Shown here: positions 7,441 to 15,942 of the stretch, one piece after another | Layout of the letters: the number at the start of each line of letters is the position of its first letter | How positions within the stretch are numbered: position 1 is the stretch's first letter | Source of the DNA: Aestuariimicrobium sp. p3-SID1156 | Lineage (GTDB): Bacteria > Actinomycetota > Actinomycetes > Propionibacteriales > Propionibacteriaceae | Assembly: GCF_025144225.1 (NCBI RefSeq) | Contig: NZ_JALXXB010000001.1 | Coordinates: 186,001-250,000, forward strand | Reading direction: 5' to 3' | Length of the DNA: 64,000 bases | Position numbers and translations under genes: made by a program | Notes under the pieces: model-generated | The model's input: only the letters and a program-made list of their open reading frames with translations | The model's database searches: none | What the model was told of the DNA's origin: nothing

Positions 7441-8790
7441 ATGGTGAGCCATTCTCTGGACCTTGAGCACGGTCTGGACGCGGCGCTGTACGCCGATGAC
7501 CTGCCCCGCGCCCAGCAGCTCGCGTCCGAGTTGAGCGCCTCGTCGCTGGTCGCGTGGATGCGGCGCGAACCGGCTACTCGCCAGGCCGTGCTGTACCGCC
7601 TGCTCCCCAAGGACCGCGCGCTGGAGGTCTTCGAGACCCTCCCCCCGACCGCCGCGGCTGAGCTCGTCCGCCACCTGGGGGATGAGCAGGTCACCGGCGT
7701 CTTCGCGGCACTCGACCCTGACGACCGGGTGAGGCTGCTCGACGAGCTACCCGCCGGGGTGGCGACTCGGCTCCTCGCCGCACTCTCGGGTGATGAGAAG
7801 GACCTGACCACCATCGTGATGGGTTACCCGGCGCATTCGGTGGGGCGCAGGATGAGCCCGGAGGTGCATCCACTGCGTGGGGACCTGCTGGCCTCCACCG
7901 GTCTGGAGCGCGTCCGGTCGTGGATGGACGAGGTGGAGACCGTCTACACGATCCCCGTGGTCGACGATGAGCGTCGGGTCGTGGCCGTGGTCGGTCTCCG
8001 TGACCTGATGCGTGCACGTGCTGACCAGACCGTCGCCGACGTGGCCCACGTCCCCTTCGACGTGGCGCCCGCGTCGGAATCAGCCGAGGAGGCGGCTCGG
8101 CGCTGCACCTCGGCAGGTCGACTCGCGCTTCCGGTGGTGGACTCCGAGGATCGGCTGGTCGGCATCTTCACCGTGGACGACGCCCTGCGCATCCTGGCCG
8201 AGGCCGAGCGGGAGGACCAGGCCCGACAGGGCGGCACCGAGCCGCTGCGCTCCTCGTATCTGACCACCCCCATCTCGCGACTGGTACGGACGCGGGTGGT
8301 GTGGCTGCTGGTGCTTTCCATCGGCGCGACTCTCACTGTCCGCGTCCTCGAGGGCTTCGAGGCGACCCTGGACCAGATGGTGGTGCTGTCGGTGTTCATC
8401 CCGCTACTGATCGGCACCGGGGGCAATACCGGTAACCAGGCCGCCACCACCGTGACGCGGGCGCTGGCCACCGGCGAGGTGCGAGGCGGGGACCTTTTCC
8501 GCATCCTCGGCCGGGAGGCTGTGGTCGGTCTGAGTCTGGGGCTGATCCTGGGCGGGGTCGGCTTCTCGGTGGTCGCGCTGGTTTACGGCCTCGACATCGC
8601 CCAGGTGATCGGCCTCACCCTGGTCCTGATCTGCACCCTGGCGGCGGTCGTGGGCGGGGTGATCCCTTTGGCGGCCAAGGCCGTACGTGCCGACCCGGCA
8701 GTCTTCTCCAACCCGTTCATCAGCACCTTGCTGGACGCCTCGGGGCTGATCATCTACTTCCTCATCGCCCGTTGGCTGCTGGGGCTGTGA
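7441..8790 (+). CDS. mgtE: Magnesium channel/transporter MgtE
   Basis: 449 residues in the usual MgtE order: an N-terminal helical superhelix domain (residues ~1-130, with repeated LLDELP/VFETLP-type motifs), a tandem CBS pair (~135-255, MSPEVHPL ... TIPVVDDERRVVAVVGLRDL and LALPVVDSEDRLVGIFTVDDAL) and a five-helix membrane domain (~280-449). The pore signature LIGTGGNTGNQAATTVTRALATGE is intact. The protein admits Mg2+ and its cytosolic domains close the channel when internal Mg2+ is high. It appears to be transcribed alone from a leaderless promoter. Confidence 0.94.
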   Translation: MVSHSLDLEHGLDAALYADDLPRAQQLASELSASSLVAWMRREPATRQAVLYRLLPKDRALEVFETLPPTAAAELVRHLGDEQVTGVFAALDPDDRVRLLDELPAGVATRLLAALSGDEKDLTTIVMGYPAHSVGRRMSPEVHPLRGDLLASTGLERVRSWMDEVETVYTIPVVDDERRVVAVVGLRDLMRARADQTVADVAHVPFDVAPASESAEEAARRCTSAGRLALPVVDSEDRLVGIFTVDDALRILAEAEREDQARQGGTEPLRSSYLTTPISRLVRTRVVWLLVLSIGATLTVRVLEGFEATLDQMVVLSVFIPLLIGTGGNTGNQAATTVTRALATGEVRGGDLFRILGREAVVGLSLGLILGGVGFSVVALVYGLDIAQVIGLTLVLICTLAAVVGGVIPLAAKAVRADPAVFSNPFISTLLDASGLIIYFLIARWLLGL

Positions 8791-8822
8791 TCGCGATGAG
8801 CTGGGGCTGTGATCGCGATGAG
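8779..8822. repeat. Perfect 22-bp tandem duplication at the mgtE stop
   Basis: CTGGGGCTGTGATCGCGATG plus AG occurs twice head to tail (8779-8800 and 8801-8822). The first copy contains the last codons and the TGA of mgtE, so a second in-frame-looking end of the gene lies just downstream. Confidence 0.8.
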
Positions 8823-9145
8823 TGATGACCTGCGCGCCCGTCTACGGTGCGCATCTGTCCGCCCCGAGTTTTCCACAGGGTTGTCCACACTGGGGACAGA
8901 ACTACAGCTGTGTAGTTCGCAGTCTTGATTGACGCCATCCCGCGCGCTGGTGCCGGGGTTCCGCAACCGGTCGCCTTTGTCCGATGTGCGCGCGCACCTG
9001 CATCCTGCAGCGCTCCGAGGGCGGTCACGTCGGACCCAGCCGGGTAGATGGGCCCAGGACATCCGCCTTCATGTGGGTGAAGTGACCCCCTCAGGGGAGA
9101 GGATTTTGCTAAAGCAAAACAGGATCCCGCCTGGAAGGACATCCC
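8823..9145. other. Intergenic region with DnaA-box-like and palindromic elements
   Basis: No gene seen. At 8867-8890 TTTTCCACAGGG is followed by TTGTCCACA. The perfect inverted repeat AACTACA-GCTG-TGTAGTT follows at 8900-8917. A second perfect inverted repeat, TTTTGCT-AA-AGCAAAA, lies at 9104-9119 in front of the lipoprotein gene and is strikingly AT-rich for this genome. Confidence 0.5.
9104..9119. promoter_or_regulatory. AT-rich palindrome before lipoprotein gene
   Basis: TTTTGCT-AA-AGCAAAA, a perfect 7-bp inverted repeat 27 bp before the ATG at 9146. It may be a repressor operator or a short leader hairpin. Confidence 0.45.
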
Positions 9146-9880
9146 ATGACCCGCAGCACCCTGACCCGCCGCTCCATGATGACCGGTGCCGCCAGCCTCG
9201 CCGGCCTGGCCCTGTTCGCCGGATGCGATGAGGAGGAGGCCCTGTACGGGCAGTCCTCCGGCGCCCAGACCACCTCCGGCTCCCAGACTTCGGAGCCCCG
9301 GACTTCGGAGCCCCAGACCTCGGAAGAGAAGACCACAGCTCAGGAGACGTCCAGCGAGCAGGAGACTTCCTCCGAACAGGAGACCTCGTCGGAGCAGGAG
9401 ACCTCCAGCGAGCAGGAGACCAATGCTCCCGACCAAAAGGAGCTCCCGGTCAACGTGAAGGGCACCGACCCGCATGTCGGCGACACCATCACGGTCCTGT
9501 CCGCGATCCGCCACTTCAGCACCCCCGGCCTCAAGGAGCGCATCCCCTCCGGGTCGGAAATGGTGCTGCTCAAGGTGAAGGTCGACCCGAGCACCAAGTA
9601 CACCGGCATCATCTCGACCCTGGCGTTCCAGCTCGAGGGCTCCACCCGCCCGATCCGTGGCACCACCGCCTACGACGAGTACATCCGTGAGGCGGGGCTG
9701 ACCCCCTTCGGCACGGCTTCCCGCCGAGAGGGCACCAGAACCGGCTGGATGGCTTTCCGCATGTACGACCGCGACCAGAGCGAGAGCTATCGGGGCGCCT
9801 ACGTGCGTCCCAGATCGAAGGTGACCAGCACCCAGGAAGTCCTGCCGGAGTACGCGCTGACGTTCACCATCGGCTCCTGA
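9146..9880 (+). CDS. Tat-type secreted lipoprotein with DUF4352-like domain
   Basis: 244 residues. The N-terminus has a twin-arginine motif (TRRSMMTG, residues 7-14), a short hydrophobic stretch and the lipobox LFAGC with Cys27, so the mature protein should be folded before export and anchored to the outer face of the membrane. Residues ~40-95 are a low-complexity Ser/Thr/Glu/Gln linker built from six-residue repeats (QETSSE). The C-terminal ~150 residues form a beta-rich domain ([35 protein letters not shown]) resembling the DUF4352/immunoglobulin-like domains of actinobacterial lipoproteins. Function unknown. AAGGA precedes the ATG. Confidence 0.8.
   Translation: MTRSTLTRRSMMTGAASLAGLALFAGCDEEEALYGQSSGAQTTSGSQTSEPRTSEPQTSEEKTTAQETSSEQETSSEQETSSEQETSSEQETNAPDQKELPVNVKGTDPHVGDTITVLSAIRHFSTPGLKERIPSGSEMVLLKVKVDPSTKYTGIISTLAFQLEGSTRPIRGTTAYDEYIREAGLTPFGTASRREGTRTGWMAFRMYDRDQSESYRGAYVRPRSKVTSTQEVLPEYALTFTIGS
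9346..9420 (+). repeat. 18-bp tandem repeat encoding QETSSE units
   Basis: Four imperfect copies of an 18-bp unit (GAGCAGGAGACCTCCAGC-like) encode repeated E/Q-E-T-S-S blocks in the lipoprotein linker. Copy number may vary between strains. Confidence 0.7.
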
Positions 9881-9936
9881 GACCCGCGTGGGCGTCCTCG
9901 GTGCAGCCGGTGCGACAGTGCACTAGGTTCGTGAGG

Positions 9937-12144
9937 GTGAGCACCACCGCGAACCTGCCCGAGGACGCCGAAGAGCACCGCGAGGAACTCCTGGACGCAG
10001 CCTTCGAGTCGCTGTCCTATCCCTCCCGCCCGGCACGGCTTCGCCCGCGCGCCAAGCGGCGGCAGGCTTCCGAACTGATCAAGCCCCCCTTCGACGCCGA
10101 TGGACGCAACCCCGCCTACGTGCAGTGGCTGAAGGAACAGTCGATGCTGGGCGATGCCCGCATTGTCGCACGACAGCTGTCGGGCCAGTCGCTGATGTGG
10201 GGCAATCCCTTCGCCAAGCCCGACCCGCGCGCTGCGGTGGAGATGGCCTCAGTCTGGTTCACCGCCTACCCGCTGTCGACCATCACTGCCCGCGGTGAGT
10301 CCTTCCTCGGCTTCCTGGCCTCGGAGGAACTGTGGACCGCCTTTGAAAGGGTGGGCATCGACGCGGTTCACACCGGGCCGGTGAAGTTGGCCGGTGGCAT
10401 CGAGGGCTGGGAACCCACCCCCTCGGTGGACGGCCACTTCGACCGGATCAGCATGTCGATCGACCCGCTGTTCGGCACCGAGGAGGAGTTCCGCACCGTC
10501 TGCCATGTTGCCGGCGAACACCACGGCACGATCATCGACGACATCGTCCCCGGCCACACCGGCAAGGGTGCTGACTTCCGCCTCGCCGAGATGGCGGTTG
10601 ATGACTACCCCGGCATCTACCACATGATCGACATCCCCCAGGAGCACTGGAACCTGCTCCCGGACGTGCCCGAGGGCGCCGACTCGGTCAACCTCACTGT
10701 CGACACCGAGAAGAAGCTGGCCGACGAGGGCCTCATCATCGGCGCGCTCCAGCGCGTCATCTTCTTCGAACCCGGCGTCAAGGAGACCAACTGGTCGGCC
10801 ACTCGCGTCGTCCACGACGTCAACGGCACGCCGCATCGCTGGGTCTACCTGCACTACTTCAAGGAGGGTCAGCCCTCGGTCAACTGGCTCGACCCCACCT
10901 TTGCCGGCATGCGCCTGGTGATGGGGGACGCCCTGCACTCCCTGCTGGACCTGGGTTCCGGCGGCCTGCGGCTGGACGCCAATGGCTTCCTGGGGGTGGA
11001 GAAGAACGTCGCCGAGTTGCCGGCCTGGTCGGAGGGGCATCCGCTGTCCCAGGCGGCCAACCAACTCATCGGGTCGATGGTCCGCAAGGTGGGTGGCTTC
11101 ACCTTCCAGGAGATGAACCTGGCCGTCGACGACATCGTCGAGACCAGCAAGGTCGGCCCCGACCTCTCCTATGACTTCATCACACGCCCCGCCTACCAGC
11201 TGGCGCTGGCCATCGGCGACACCGAGTTCCTGCGACTGATGCTCCGTGAAGGACTGTTGCTGGGCGTCGACCAGGCGTCCCTGGTGCATGCGCTGCAGAA
11301 CCACGACGAGCTCACCTACGAGCTGGTGCACCTGGAGACCCGTCACCGCGACGACGTCTACAGCTACGGCGGCAAGGACTGGCGTGGGCAGGAGCTGGCC
11401 GAGCACATCCGCCAGACCCTGCGCGATGCGATCACCGGCGAGGCCGGCCCCTACAACGCGGTCTTCACCCAGAACGGCATCGCCTGCACCACCGCCTCGG
11501 TGATCACGGCCAGCTTGGGGATCACCGACCTGTCGGAGATCTCCTCGGAGGACAAGGAACGCATCGTCCGGGCACATCTATTGCTGGCGATGTACAACGC
11601 CTGGCAGCCGGGTGTCTTCGCACTCTCGGGGTGGGACCTGGTCGGCGCGCTCCCGGTCGATCGCAGCACGGTGAAGTCACTGATCGCCCAGGGCGACACC
11701 CGCTGGCTTGAGCGCGGCGCCTATGATCTGGTCGAGTCGACCGATGCGCTGCGTTCCTCCTCGGGGCTGCCCCGCGCCGATGTTGTCTACGGGTCGCTGA
11801 GCGAGCAGCTGAAGGACCCCAACTCCTTCGCGATGAGGCTTGCGAAGGTACTCCAGCTGCGCAAGCGCCACCACATCGCCACCGGTGAGTTGCTGGACGT
11901 CCCGGAGGTGTCGAGGAAGTCGATGCTCACCATGGTCAACCGCCTGGTCGACGGCCAGATCCAGGTGACCGTGTTGAACTTCTCCGAGGAGCCCGTCTCC
12001 GGGCGCATCCAGTCGGAGTTCCTGCCCGCCGGCCGGGTCTTCGACCTTGCCACCCGCCGCAAGGTCGGCGAGGTGGACGACCTGGGAGGCTTCGACGTGC
12101 AGGTGCCCGGCTTCGGGGGCATGCTGCTGGTGGTGCGCCCCTGA
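9937..12144 (+). CDS. Trehalose-synthase-like GH13 alpha-glucosyltransferase
   Basis: 735 residues. The GH13 barrel is divergent but the catalytic set is visible: region I reads [12 protein letters not shown], the nucleophile motif is GLRLDANGF, the acid/base lies in FTFQEMN and the third acid in [12 protein letters not shown]. The last stretch is the form seen in trehalose synthase (maltose alpha-D-glucosyltransferase). The C-terminal ~100 residues form the usual beta-sandwich. The likely reaction is interconversion of maltose and trehalose or a related transglucosylation; glycogen-pathway partners are not adjacent. GTG at 9937 is chosen because a TAGGTT -10 box lies seven bases upstream, giving a leaderless start; GTG at 9931 is possible. 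Confidence 0.72.
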   Translation: MSTTANLPEDAEEHREELLDAAFESLSYPSRPARLRPRAKRRQASELIKPPFDADGRNPAYVQWLKEQSMLGDARIVARQLSGQSLMWGNPFAKPDPRAAVEMASVWFTAYPLSTITARGESFLGFLASEELWTAFERVGIDAVHTGPVKLAGGIEGWEPTPSVDGHFDRISMSIDPLFGTEEEFRTVCHVAGEHHGTIIDDIVPGHTGKGADFRLAEMAVDDYPGIYHMIDIPQEHWNLLPDVPEGADSVNLTVDTEKKLADEGLIIGALQRVIFFEPGVKETNWSATRVVHDVNGTPHRWVYLHYFKEGQPSVNWLDPTFAGMRLVMGDALHSLLDLGSGGLRLDANGFLGVEKNVAELPAWSEGHPLSQAANQLIGSMVRKVGGFTFQEMNLAVDDIVETSKVGPDLSYDFITRPAYQLALAIGDTEFLRLMLREGLLLGVDQASLVHALQNHDELTYELVHLETRHRDDVYSYGGKDWRGQELAEHIRQTLRDAITGEAGPYNAVFTQNGIACTTASVITASLGITDLSEISSEDKERIVRAHLLLAMYNAWQPGVFALSGWDLVGALPVDRSTVKSLIAQGDTRWLERGAYDLVESTDALRSSSGLPRADVVYGSLSEQLKDPNSFAMRLAKVLQLRKRHHIATGELLDVPEVSRKSMLTMVNRLVDGQIQVTVLNFSEEPVSGRIQSEFLPAGRVFDLATRRKVGEVDDLGGFDVQVPGFGGMLLVVRP

Positions 12145-12159
12145 TCGGGGCGGCGATCA
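12142..12159. terminator. Weak hairpin between convergent genes
   Basis: TGATCG-GGGCGG-CGATCA overlaps the stop of the GH13 gene and the end of the Ppm1-like gene, which are convergent and only 12 bp apart. It could serve both. Confidence 0.3.
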
Positions 12160-12942
12160 GCGGCTGACGAGGCGGCGGACGCGGGCGGCCACGCGCTTCA
12201 GCTGGCCGCCGCGATGCTCGATGCCCATCTTCGTGGTCGACTTGATGGCCTCGACGACCACGTGCTTACCCATTTTGGAGTCGCCCCGCACGCGCTCGAT
12301 GAAGTCGATCGGGACCTCGACGATCGTGTAGCCCTTGCGGTAGGCGTTCCAGGTCAGGTCGCGCTGGATGCCGTAGCCGTGCCGATCGATCTGGCCGCCC
12401 TCGATGATGTCCCGCAACACGGGGGCCTTGAAGGCATTGAGACCGCCGGTGACGTCCTTGATCGGCATGCCCAGCATGAGCTGGATGTAGACCGAGCCGC
12501 CGCGGGAGAGGAACTCGCGTGACTTGGGCCAGTTCACAATCGAGCCGCCCTTGACCCAGCGGGAACCCTTGACCATGTCTGCGCCGGCCACCAACGCGTC
12601 GAGCAGGAGATGCAGTTGCTCGGGCTGGTGGGAGCCATCGGCGTCGTGCTCGACCAGCACGTCATAACCCTGATCCAGACCCCAGCGGAAGCTGTCGAGG
12701 TAGGCGGCGCCGAGCCCCTCCTTGCCGCGACGGTGGTTCACGTGCACGTGGTCATCGGACGCCGCGAGTTGGTCGGCGATGCGTCCGGTGCCGTCGGGGG
12801 AGTTGTCGTCGGCGACGAGCACATGGGCCGCGGGTACCGCTGCCCGGAGGCGCTTGACGATCGGCTCGATGTTCTCGGCCTCGTTGTAGGTCGGGATGAT
12901 CACCAGGACCTTGCCGAGGCCGGGGTACTCGTCGTCGCTCAT
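12157..12942 (-). CDS. Polyprenol monophosphomannose synthase (GT2)
   Basis: 261 residues of the dolichol-phosphate-mannose synthase type. VLVIIPTYNEAENIEPIV begins the GT2 fold at residue ~12; DDNSPDGT and EHDADGSH are the nucleotide-sugar and metal motifs; GGSIVNWPKSREFLSR and DVTGGLNAF are family signatures. There is no membrane domain, unlike the two-domain Ppm1 of some mycobacteria. It transfers mannose from GDP-mannose to polyprenyl phosphate, providing the donor for lipomannan-type glycolipids and protein O-mannosylation outside the membrane. TAGCGT lies six bases before the ATG, indicating a leaderless mRNA. Confidence 0.88.
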   Translation of the reverse strand: MSDDEYPGLGKVLVIIPTYNEAENIEPIVKRLRAAVPAAHVLVADDNSPDGTGRIADQLAASDDHVHVNHRRGKEGLGAAYLDSFRWGLDQGYDVLVEHDADGSHQPEQLHLLLDALVAGADMVKGSRWVKGGSIVNWPKSREFLSRGGSVYIQLMLGMPIKDVTGGLNAFKAPVLRDIIEGGQIDRHGYGIQRDLTWNAYRKGYTIVEVPIDFIERVRGDSKMGKHVVVEAIKSTTKMGIEHRGGQLKRVAARVRRLVSR

Positions 12943-12948
12943 GGGTCC

Positions 12949-12954
12949 ACGCTA
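12949..12954 (-). promoter_or_regulatory. -10 box of the Ppm1-like gene, leaderless type
   Basis: On the minus strand TAGCGT is followed by six bases and the ATG at 12942. Confidence 0.5.
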
Positions 12955-12984
12955 GCGAATGGGCGGCCAACACCCGGGAGGCGC

Positions 12985-13045
12985 TCCTGTGGACAGAGCG
13001 AACTTATCCACAGGGGTTGTCCACAGGTGGATAACTACACGGGTG
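12985..13045. promoter_or_regulatory. Cluster of DnaA-box-like sequences
   Basis: Within about 60 bp: TGTGGACAG (about 12989-12997), TTATCCACA (13004-13012), TTGTCCACA (13018-13026) and GTGGATAA (13028-13035, the reverse of TTATCCAC). An imperfect inverted repeat AACTACAC/GTGTGGTT follows. A further TTTTCCACAGG sits at about 13088 inside the 3' end of the HAD gene. The spacing and density are like a DnaA-binding locus. Confidence 0.55.
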
Positions 13046-13068
13046 TGGTTTCGCTGGTCGGGGCGAGA

Positions 13069-13731
13069 TCAGGGTGTGGAGTGGGGGTTTTCCACAGGGG
13101 TGGGCGGCGCCAGACCAAGCAGGGGACGCAGGCCGTCGAGGGTTTCCACCGAGTGCTCCGCCTCGTCCTCCACGGGGGCATCAGGTGACTCGAGCATCAC
13201 CGCTTTGATCCCGGCATGGTGCGCAGCGACAGCATCGATGGGCCGGTCGCCGACCGCGACACAATCATCAGGGTCGAGGCCGTGTCGTTCCAGCAGGATT
13301 CGATACATCTCGGGGTCCGGCTTGCGGGGGTGGCCATCGGCGGTCGAGATCAGGTCGTCCACCTCGAGCCCGAGGCCCTCCAGCAGGGTGAAGGCGCTCT
13401 CGCGGTCTCGGTGGGTGACCACCAGATTCAGCCCGCCGGCGGCGTGCACGTCGTCCATCAACTGCCGCGCGCCCGGCATGGCCGGGGCGGGTTCGGTCTC
13501 CCAGCTGTTCTTGAGTTCCTCGTTCGCACGCTCGAACTCGGCAGGCTCCATGCCGAACCGGGCCGAGAGCTGGCTGATGGCGTCCCCAGTGGACTGGCGG
13601 GTCAATCGCGCCACCTCGCGCTCGTCGATCGCGTGCCCGTGGGCACGCACCACGTCGGCGAAGGTGCGGTCGAGGGCGGGATAAGTGTCGACCAGGGTGC
13701 CGCCCAGGTCCCAGAACAGGTGCCGGTACAT
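13069..13731 (-). CDS. HAD-superfamily hydrolase with altered motif I
   Basis: 220 residues with the HAD subfamily IA layout: motif I is FWDLGGTLVDT at the N-terminus, the cap domain follows (~15-85), motif II is VVTHRD, motif III lysine is in GHPRKPDPEMY, and motif IV is AVGDRPIDAVAAHHAGI. Motif I has the nucleophile Asp but Gly where phosphatases have the second Asp (DxG instead of DxD), so general acid/base catalysis may be lost or supplied otherwise. It follows the ArsC-like gene by four bases, in a three-gene operon. Confidence 0.8.
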   Translation of the reverse strand: MYRHLFWDLGGTLVDTYPALDRTFADVVRAHGHAIDEREVARLTRQSTGDAISQLSARFGMEPAEFERANEELKNSWETEPAPAMPGARQLMDDVHAAGGLNLVVTHRDRESAFTLLEGLGLEVDDLISTADGHPRKPDPEMYRILLERHGLDPDDCVAVGDRPIDAVAAHHAGIKAVMLESPDAPVEDEAEHSVETLDGLRPLLGLAPPTPVENPHSTP

Positions 13732-13735
13732 GTCC

Positions 13736-14242
13736 TCAGGGTAGGACGGTGGGGCTGTGCTCTCCGAGGACCGGCCGCAACTGGGCCGCGATTCCGTGGT
13801 TCGCGTCCATCTCGGTCAGCAGGGCCTCCACCCGGTGCCTGATGTCGTCGCGGACCAGACGCATGCGTTCGGCGCCCGTGATCCCTCGTAGGGAGGGTTC
13901 GTCGGTCTGCCAGACCTCAACCGTAGCCCTCATGCCCTCCGGACGCACCACCTGGGCCTCGGTTCCGAGCACGATGACACGATCCGCCTCTCGCAGCATC
14001 TCGTCGGTCAGCTGCTTGGGGAACTCGCCGTCGAGGGAGGCGCCGATCTCGGCCAGGGAGGCCGCTGATTCCTGGTTCAGCCGAGCACCCGGTGCGGTAC
14101 CCGCAGACGTGACCAGTACCCGGTCACCTGCCAGCTGGCGCATCAGGGCGGCCGCCATCTGGGACTTGCCAGAGTTCCGGACACAGACGAAGAGCACGTG
14201 GGCTGGTTCAGTCACATCCTCATGATGATGGATGTATGACAT
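13736..14242 (-). CDS. ArsC/LMW-phosphatase-fold protein
   Basis: 168 residues. VLFVCVRNSGKSQMAAALM is the P-loop of the low-molecular-weight phosphatase fold (C-x5-R replaced here by CVRNSGKS, as in thioredoxin-linked arsenate reductases); SAGTAP and VEVWQTDEPS correspond to the later conserved loops (D-x-P). The family reduces arsenate or dephosphorylates small substrates. No ArsR or arsenite pump is adjacent, so arsenic resistance is not assured. The start overlaps the upstream gene by 23 nt and lacks a good ribosome site; GTG codons downstream are alternatives. Confidence 0.72.
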   Translation of the reverse strand: MSYIHHHEDVTEPAHVLFVCVRNSGKSQMAAALMRQLAGDRVLVTSAGTAPGARLNQESAASLAEIGASLDGEFPKQLTDEMLREADRVIVLGTEAQVVRPEGMRATVEVWQTDEPSLRGITGAERMRLVRDDIRHRVEALLTEMDANHGIAAQLRPVLGEHSPTVLP

Positions 14243-14681
14243 CTGTGTCTATGACTGCGCGTTCCCAGACTTCGATGCCGCCGGGCACCACGTGCATCAT
14301 CGGGTGGAGCGGCGGCGAGGAGGTTGGCAGTCCGGGCACCCGGTCGGGGCTTCGGGCGGCCAGTTTGCGGCGAAGGTGCTCCAACTCCAGGGCCACCTGC
14401 CCCTCAGGTACCGCCATGCTCCCGACCCACCGAGAGACCGGGTCGATCCGACCCGCGTCATAGCGGTAGCCCCGCCGCGTCGCCTCTTGCTGGACCGCAT
14501 CGAGATAGGCTGCGACCGCGCCGAGGGCGTCCTCGGTGGCGCGGAAGCGCTCGAGTTGGGGGTGGTGCTGGTAGCCGCGGGTGCGACCGGCCAGCACGGC
14601 CTGGGCGAGCAGCGACTCACGCCACACTGCGGTCAGCCCCTGCCGGTCGAGCAGGGAGGGGTGCAGGGACCACAGCCTCAT
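14220..14681 (-). CDS. Pyrimidine-dimer DNA glycosylase-like protein
   Basis: 153 residues. MRLWSLHPSLLDRQGLTAVW and LLAQAVLAGRTRGYQHHPQL match the start of the T4 endonuclease V-like (Pyr_excise, PF03013) family that is found in actinobacteria; the conserved central RGYRYDAGRI also fits. T4 endonuclease V uses its N-terminal Thr as nucleophile, whereas this group begins MRLW, so the chemistry may differ or the role may not be photoproduct repair. First gene of the operon with ArsC-like and HAD proteins; divergent from yihY. Confidence 0.72.
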   Translation of the reverse strand: MRLWSLHPSLLDRQGLTAVWRESLLAQAVLAGRTRGYQHHPQLERFRATEDALGAVAAYLDAVQQEATRRGYRYDAGRIDPVSRWVGSMAVPEGQVALELEHLRRKLAARSPDRVPGLPTSSPPLHPMMHVVPGGIEVWERAVIDTDVIHPSS

Positions 14682-14690
14682 CGGACCAGT

Positions 14691-14732
14691 ATCGCAGCCC
14701 GATCAGTGGAGATCGGTGCGATCTCCTGCGAT
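14691..14732. promoter_or_regulatory. Nested inverted repeats in a divergent promoter
   Basis: GGAGATC-GGTGC-GATCTCC (14708-14726) lies between outer arms ATCGCAG (14691) and CTGCGAT (14726-14732). It sits between the photoproduct-glycosylase-like gene and yihY and could be a shared operator. Confidence 0.4.
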
Positions 14733-14761
14733 CCCGTGGGGCGCCGAATACCGTGGTGGTC

Positions 14762-15898
14762 ATGGCAGCGCTCACTGAGGACCATGGCGTCGACTCCGCG
14801 GGCAGCGGTGCGGCCGCATCCAAGGCCACCGCACCCGAACCCGATGCGCCCGAGAAGCCCGAGGGCCCCGAAGACCTTCACAAGACTTCTTGGAAGTACG
14901 TCGCCAAGCGCGCCCTCAACGAGTTCGGCAAGGACGAGTGCACCTTCCTCGCCGCCGGCCTGACCTACTACTCGGTCCTGGCGCTCTTCCCGGCGCTCCT
15001 GGCGCTGCTCTCCCTGGTGGGTGTCTTCGGCCAGGGCCAGCAGACCGTGAACACGCTGCTCGACCTTGGCCGACAGCTCCGGCTCGGCTCCTTCGTGGAG
15101 AACCTCGAAGGACCGATCACGCAGCTGGTGAACTCCCGCGGCGCCGGACTCGCGCTCATCACCGGTCTGCTGGGCGCCCTCTGGTCGGCGTCGGGCTACG
15201 TGCTGAACTTCGGCAAGGCGATGAACCGCATCTACGAGATCGACGAGGGAAGGCCGGTGTGGAAGCTGCGCCCGGTCGTGTACCTAATCACAGCGGTACT
15301 CGTGTTGATGGCCGCTGCCGTGCTGCTCGGCCTGGTGGTCAGCGGTCCCGTCGCACAGGCTGTCGGTGACACCATCGGGCTGGGTGACCAGGCCGTGACC
15401 ACGTGGAGCATCGTCAAATGGCCGGTGATCCTGGTGGTCGTGATCCTGATGGTGGCGATCCTGTTCCACTTCGCCCCCAACGTGCAGCAACCCAAGTTCA
15501 AGTGGATCTCGGTCGGCGCTGCGGTTGCGATCCTGATCTGGATCCTGGCGAGTGTCGCCTTCGGGATCTACGTCAGCAATTTCGGCAGCTACAACAAGAC
15601 CTACGGCACGTTGGCCGGCGTCATCATCTTCCTGCTCTGGCTGTGGCTGACCAACACCGTCCTGCTGTTGGGTGTGGAGATCGACGCCGAACTTGAGCGC
15701 GGACGCCAGCTCCAGGGCGGCATCAGGGCCGAGGAGAGCCTGCAGCTTCCCCCGCGTGATGATTCAGCCAGCAAGAAGCGGGCCAAGAAGGCTGAGGAGC
15801 TGGTCGAACAAGGCCGCCAGATCCGCCTGAACAGCCCTGGCGACGTGGATGAGGACGGGTTCACTCGCAGCGCCCGGGACGACGAGCCGAAGGCCTGA
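14762..15898 (+). CDS. YihY/BrkB-family membrane protein
   Basis: 378 residues. A ~40-residue Pro/Ala/Glu-rich cytoplasmic N-terminus precedes six membrane segments. FLAAGLTYYSVLALFPALLALLSL (around residues 63-86) and GTLAGVIIFLLWLW followed by LLGVEIDAELERGR are family signatures. The C-terminal tail is charged and basic/acidic. YihY proteins were once annotated as RNase BN, which is not supported; their role is unknown, possibly transport or envelope integrity. A TACCGT -10 box lies seven bases before the ATG, so the gene is probably leaderless. Confidence 0.88.
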   Translation: MAALTEDHGVDSAGSGAAASKATAPEPDAPEKPEGPEDLHKTSWKYVAKRALNEFGKDECTFLAAGLTYYSVLALFPALLALLSLVGVFGQGQQTVNTLLDLGRQLRLGSFVENLEGPITQLVNSRGAGLALITGLLGALWSASGYVLNFGKAMNRIYEIDEGRPVWKLRPVVYLITAVLVLMAAAVLLGLVVSGPVAQAVGDTIGLGDQAVTTWSIVKWPVILVVVILMVAILFHFAPNVQQPKFKWISVGAAVAILIWILASVAFGIYVSNFGSYNKTYGTLAGVIIFLLWLWLTNTVLLLGVEIDAELERGRQLQGGIRAEESLQLPPRDDSASKKRAKKAEELVEQGRQIRLNSPGDVDEDGFTRSARDDEPKA

Positions 15899-15942
15899 TC
15901 GGGGTCCGACCAGGGCCCACCCGGCGCGGTACGATCGCTGCC

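Noticed and set aside
10249..11577. 442-codon minus-strand frame opposite the GH13 gene
   Set aside because: Antisense shadow; the sense frame has the GH13 catalytic motifs.
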